NCBI GenBank assembly: GCA_934230325.1
Contig: CAKQEP010000007.1
Coordinates: 1 to 64,000, forward strand
DNA from: an uncultured Clostridia bacterium
Lineage (GTDB): Bacteria; Bacillota; Clostridia; Christensenellales; CAG-314
Direction: 5' to 3'
Length of the DNA: 64,000 bases
The position numbers and the translations under genes were made by a program. The notes under the pieces are model-generated. The model had not been told where the DNA came from and made no database searches. It saw only the letters and a program-made list of their open reading frames with translations. Positions 61,607 to 64,000 of the stretch are shown here, piece by piece. The stretch's first letter is position 1. Each line of letters begins with the position of its first letter.

Positions 61607-61649
61607 GTAAAAACACCTTCGTTCGTTTATAAAGATATTACTTTATACT

Positions 61650-62177
61650 TTACAAGTGGTATTTCATCGCTTCTATTTTGTCTTCTTCGTATGCGAGCAG
61701 TTCTCGCGCAAGTTGCAGGGTCGCGGGGTTTACGTCGGGAGTGTGCCGCAACGCTTTCCCTAAATCTATCATTCCCATAGTACTGCCAAGTATCAGCATT
61801 TCCGCAACTTTGCTCGTGCTGTTGTCCGCCATAAGTTTCATTTTTATGTTGGTCTTTGCAAAAAACTGCGTAAGCGCGCCCGATTCGTTCAACAACGTAC
61901 CCGTCTGTTGCGCAAGGTCGTCGGCGCGGCGTACAAAATCATCGTATTTTATCACTTGCTCTTTTAGTATGTCGGCAAATTTTTTGTTGTCTACTTGCTC
62001 GATTACCGTTTCGGTGGAGCGTTTAGCCATCAGAGCGTTGCTCTTGATGCCGTTTAGCATCTTCAACGTGTTGACGTTGTTGCAACACTCGTTGCTTTTG
62101 CCCGACCAACAAGATTTTTTTGCCCGACGAATATTTTCCTTGTTTGTTTCCGTAGTACGGTTTTTGTTTTCCGCCAT
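61650..62177 (-). CDS. Hypothetical helical protein
   Basis: A 175-residue protein. The frame extends 12 codons upstream, but ATG at 62177 has GAGAGGT at proper spacing. The N terminus is basic with CWSGKSNECCNNV; residues 50-175 are predicted helical (KFADILKEQVIKYDDFVRRADDLAQQTGTLL, KMKLMADNSTSKVAEMLILGSTMGMIDLGKAL), perhaps a four-helix bundle. I do not recognise the family with certainty. It starts two bases after the stop of the Cys/Asp repeat gene, so both form one operon. Confidence 0.65.
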   Translation of the reverse strand: MAENKNRTTETNKENIRRAKKSCWSGKSNECCNNVNTLKMLNGIKSNALMAKRSTETVIEQVDNKKFADILKEQVIKYDDFVRRADDLAQQTGTLLNESGALTQFFAKTNIKMKLMADNSTSKVAEMLILGSTMGMIDLGKALRHTPDVNPATLQLARELLAYEEDKIEAMKYHL

Positions 62178-62179
62178 AA

Positions 62180-62797
62180 CTACCTCTCGTCGTAACGACC
62201 GTTGCAATCGCAATCGTTAACGTCGTTGCAATCGCAATCGTTAACGTCGTTGCAGTCGCAGTCGTTTCCGCAATCTTCCGCAAAATTCTTGCAACCGCAA
62301 CCGCAGTCGATTTTTTCCAACTCGTCGCGCACGTCGTTGCAACCGCAATCGTCAAAACTATCGGTTGTATCGTAATTTTTTTCGGCGTTTGCCTTTAAAT
62401 AGTTGTCGCAATCGAATTTTTTGGAGTAGAAAGCGTCCCCCGCGTATTGCGGCGCAGTATTGTAGTTTACGTGGGACTCCACGTCGGTGTACGGCTCAAA
62501 AACTTTAAGGTCGTCGATTCTGTGCGAGTCCGTCCCTTTGACGGCGTAGTCTTGGTCGGAGTTTGTCGCGTCGTCAACGTATTGATTTTGCGTTTGGTAC
62601 GTGGCGCAACTGCTTTTGTAAATTACGTCGCTTTTGGCAGTGTTTACGTTGTCGTTTTTGTTTGCAAAATGCTCGTTGTAGCGTTTTACGTCGTCGTTAT
62701 CGACGTTTGTCGCGCACCCTGCGCCGTCGTTTGCCGAGTTGCGGGCTGTTTCTGCGTTTGCAAAGTATTGTTGGTCGGTCATTTTGTCTTTTTCCAT
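62180..62797 (-). CDS. Hypothetical acidic protein with Cys/Asp repeat tail
   Basis: A 205-residue hydrophilic protein, rich in Asn, Asp and Tyr, without signal peptide or membrane helix. The last 55 residues are dense in Cys and Asp: DDCGCNDV, DCGCGCKN, then DCDCNDVN in tandem. This looks metal-binding (zinc, iron or copper), but no known fold is recognised. Strong ribosome-binding site AAAGGAG; CATACT with TTGCAT 18 nt up is a possible promoter at 62833-62862. Confidence 0.65.
   Translation of the reverse strand: MEKDKMTDQQYFANAETARNSANDGAGCATNVDNDDVKRYNEHFANKNDNVNTAKSDVIYKSSCATYQTQNQYVDDATNSDQDYAVKGTDSHRIDDLKVFEPYTDVESHVNYNTAPQYAGDAFYSKKFDCDNYLKANAEKNYDTTDSFDDCGCNDVRDELEKIDCGCGCKNFAEDCGNDCDCNDVNDCDCNDVNDCDCNGRYDER
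62201..62264. repeat. 24-bp tandem repeat
   Basis: Two identical copies (62201-62224, 62225-62248) and a partial third with two changes. Each codes eight residues (DCDCNDVN) on the minus strand. Confidence 0.9.
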
Positions 62798-62921
62798 AAT
62801 AATTCTCCTTTAAAAAGTTTTGTTTTGGTTTTAGTATGCGCAAACCGCCGCAATAAATGCAAAAATAAACGCGCAAACCAAAATTTTAACCAAACAAAAA
62901 TTGTAAATGTACTAAAAATAT

Positions 62922-62950
62922 TTGACAAAACTATCGGTTTGTGGTAAAGT
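62922..62950 (+). promoter_or_regulatory. Promoter of the rplU operon
   Basis: TTGACA (62922-62927), 17-nt spacer, extended -10 TGG-TAAAGT (-10 at 62945-62950). Confidence 0.8.
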
Positions 62951-63030
62951 AATCGTCGAGCCGCTTTAAAGGGGTTTTTTGAAGTGCCGCAAGGTCACCC
63001 GTCTTAAGCGAGACTGGTTAGAGGAGGTAA
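62951..63030 (+). promoter_or_regulatory. Structured leader, candidate ribosomal protein L21 leader
   Basis: About 80 nt before rplU. GUGCC-GCAA-GG(U)CAC (62993-62998 region) makes a GNRA tetraloop hairpin with one bulged U, and GUCU-UAAGCG-AGAC a second one. Position directly before rplU-prp-rpmA fits the known L21 autoregulatory leader; the match to that model was not computed. Confidence 0.5.
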
Positions 63031-63036
63031 AAAAAT

Positions 63037-63345
63037 ATGTACGCAATAGTTGTCACAGGTGGCAAACAATACAAAGTCACCAAAGACCTGATTTTGTCTG
63101 TGGAAAAACTTGATGCAGAAGTAGGCGCAAAAATCGCTTTGGACGCCGTCATGTACAGTGACGACGATACTTTGGTAGCAGGCGAGGACGCCAAAAAAGT
63201 TTCCGTCACGGCAGAAGTCGTTGAGCACGGTAAAGGAGCAAAACTCAACATCTTTACTTACAAAGCAAAAAAGAACGTGCGCAAAAGACAAGGTCACAGA
63301 CAGCCTTATACAAAACTCAAAGTTGTAGATATCAAGTTGGGTTAG
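63037..63345 (+). CDS. rplU: 50S ribosomal protein L21
   Basis: A 102-residue L21: MYAIVVTGGKQYKV start, FTYKAKKNVRKRQGHRQPYTKLKV end with the rRNA-binding KKxxRxRxGHRQ motif. Binds 23S rRNA. Ribosome-binding site AGAGGAGGT. First gene of the canonical rplU-prp-rpmA operon. Confidence 0.98.
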   Translation: MYAIVVTGGKQYKVTKDLILSVEKLDAEVGAKIALDAVMYSDDDTLVAGEDAKKVSVTAEVVEHGKGAKLNIFTYKAKKNVRKRQGHRQPYTKLKVVDIKLG

Positions 63346-63349
63346 TCTG

Positions 63350-63688
63350 ATGACGGACGTCAAAGTAAAAAAATTTAACGACTGCATAGTTTCCGTCGTT
63401 TGCGACGGTCATACGGGCTATGGCGTCGAGGGCGAGGATATTGTATGCGCAGGCTTGTCAAGCGTGATACAAACCGCCTTGCTCGGGCTTTTGACTGTTG
63501 CCAAAGTCAACGTAAAGTACAAGGTTGACGAGGCGCAAGGGTATCTGGAAATGACTTTGCCCGATTCGCTCACTATTGAGGAACGTCACGATTGCAACGT
63601 GATTCTCAACACGATGCTGTGCGGCGTAAGCGATTTGAGAGAAAGTTTTTCCGATTTCATCAATCTGGAGGTCAATAATGTTTATTAA
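63350..63688 (+). CDS. prp: Ribosomal-processing cysteine protease Prp
   Basis: A 112-residue Prp (YsxB) protease with catalytic His21 in GHTGYG and Cys33 in DIVCAG. It removes the N-terminal extension of L27 in Firmicutes and relatives. It starts 4 nt after rplU and overlaps rpmA by 11 nt, a tight coupling of protease and substrate. Confidence 0.95.
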   Translation: MTDVKVKKFNDCIVSVVCDGHTGYGVEGEDIVCAGLSSVIQTALLGLLTVAKVNVKYKVDEAQGYLEMTLPDSLTIEERHDCNVILNTMLCGVSDLRESFSDFINLEVNNVY

Positions 63689-63956
63689 AATTCAATTGTT
63701 CGCCCACAAAAAGGGAATGGGCAGTTCAAAAAACGGTAGAGACAGCGCCAGCCAACGTCTCGGTGCAAAACGCGCCGACGGACAATTTGTTTTGGCGGGC
63801 AATATTTTGGTGCGTCAACGCGGCACGGCTATTCATCCCGGCAACAACGTCGGTATCGGCAAAGACGATACGCTGTTTGCGTTGATTGACGGTATCGTCA
63901 AGTTTGAACGTAAGGGCAAAAAAGATAAACAAGTCAGCGTTTATCCTAATTGCTAA
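63678..63956 (+). CDS. rpmA: 50S ribosomal protein L27 with Prp-cleavable N terminus
   Basis: A 92-residue L27 (GSSKNGRDSASQRLGAKRADGQ, IHPGNNVGIGKDDTLFA). The N terminus FIKIQLFAHKKG carries the leader motif (Leu-Phe-Ala before His-Lys-Lys-Gly) that Prp cleaves before L27 is placed near the peptidyl-transferase centre. Starts inside the prp end; a terminator follows, so obg is not in the same transcript. Confidence 0.97.
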   Translation: MFIKIQLFAHKKGMGSSKNGRDSASQRLGAKRADGQFVLAGNILVRQRGTAIHPGNNVGIGKDDTLFALIDGIVKFERKGKKDKQVSVYPNC

Positions 63957-63971
63957 CAAACACAAAATCAA

Positions 63972-63996
63972 AGAGTTGCGACGCGCAACTCTTTTT
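63972..63996 (+). terminator. Terminator of the rplU operon
   Basis: AGAGTTGCG (63972-63980) pairs with CGCAACTCT (63984-63992), 3-nt loop, then TTTT. Confidence 0.9.
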
Positions 63997-64000
63997 GTTT

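Noticed and set aside
62201..62264. Tandem repeats as a possible CRISPR
   Set aside because: Copies are directly adjacent with no spacers, are in frame inside a gene, and no cas genes are present.

Overview
The window looks like a chromosomal segment of an anaerobic Gram-positive bacterium of the Clostridia type, probably an uncultured host-associated lineage. This rests on gene content: a folate-linked histidine degradation operon, 2-hydroxyacyl-CoA dehydratase/activase homologues, a radical-SAM ribonucleotide-reductase-type activase, KtrAB, the rplU-prp-rpmA order with a Prp-cleavable L27, GGAGG ribosome-binding sites, TTGACA/TATAAT promoters and many secreted or lipid-anchored proteins. 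I cannot name a genus from the sequence alone. No rRNA, tRNA, CRISPR array or prophage was seen; one tmRNA gene is present.

Layout. 1-5.9 kb: the 3' part of a giant BspA-type leucine-rich-repeat surface protein. 6.3-14.3 kb: small regulatory and housekeeping genes, namely an HTH-like/VWA pair, a glycyl-radical-type activase, a RadC split over two frames, a PepV-like dipeptidase, a radical SAM protein and an ECF sigma/anti-sigma pair. 14.5-21 kb: complete histidine utilisation operon hutH-hutU-ftcD-hutI-fchA on the minus strand. 21.4-29.5 kb: a two-gene dehydratase/activase unit, small membrane proteins, a lipid-anchored trypsin-like protease, an unknown gene and ssrA. 29.6-33.6 kb: an XRE repressor with two operators, KtrB/KtrA potassium uptake and a metal/arsenic-type permease.

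33.8-51.7 kb is the centrepiece: a 2561-residue membrane-anchored subtilisin carrying Ig-like and leucine-rich repeats, then a lipoprotein and a five-gene Opp peptide transporter, all on the plus strand with short gaps. I read it as one surface proteolysis and peptide uptake locus. An IS200-type element, a lipid-anchored HtrA-like protease and a tdcB-ridA pair for threonine breakdown follow. With the hut operon, this gives a picture of a cell that cuts proteins outside, imports peptides and ferments amino acids.

56-60.8 kb holds a 1347-residue repeat-rich surface lipoprotein behind a promoter whose spacer carries nine consecutive C, a candidate phase-variation switch. The last part has a GIY-YIG gene beside a palindromic repeat element, an unknown gene pair including a Cys/Asp repeat protein, and the rplU-prp-rpmA ribosomal operon with a structured leader.
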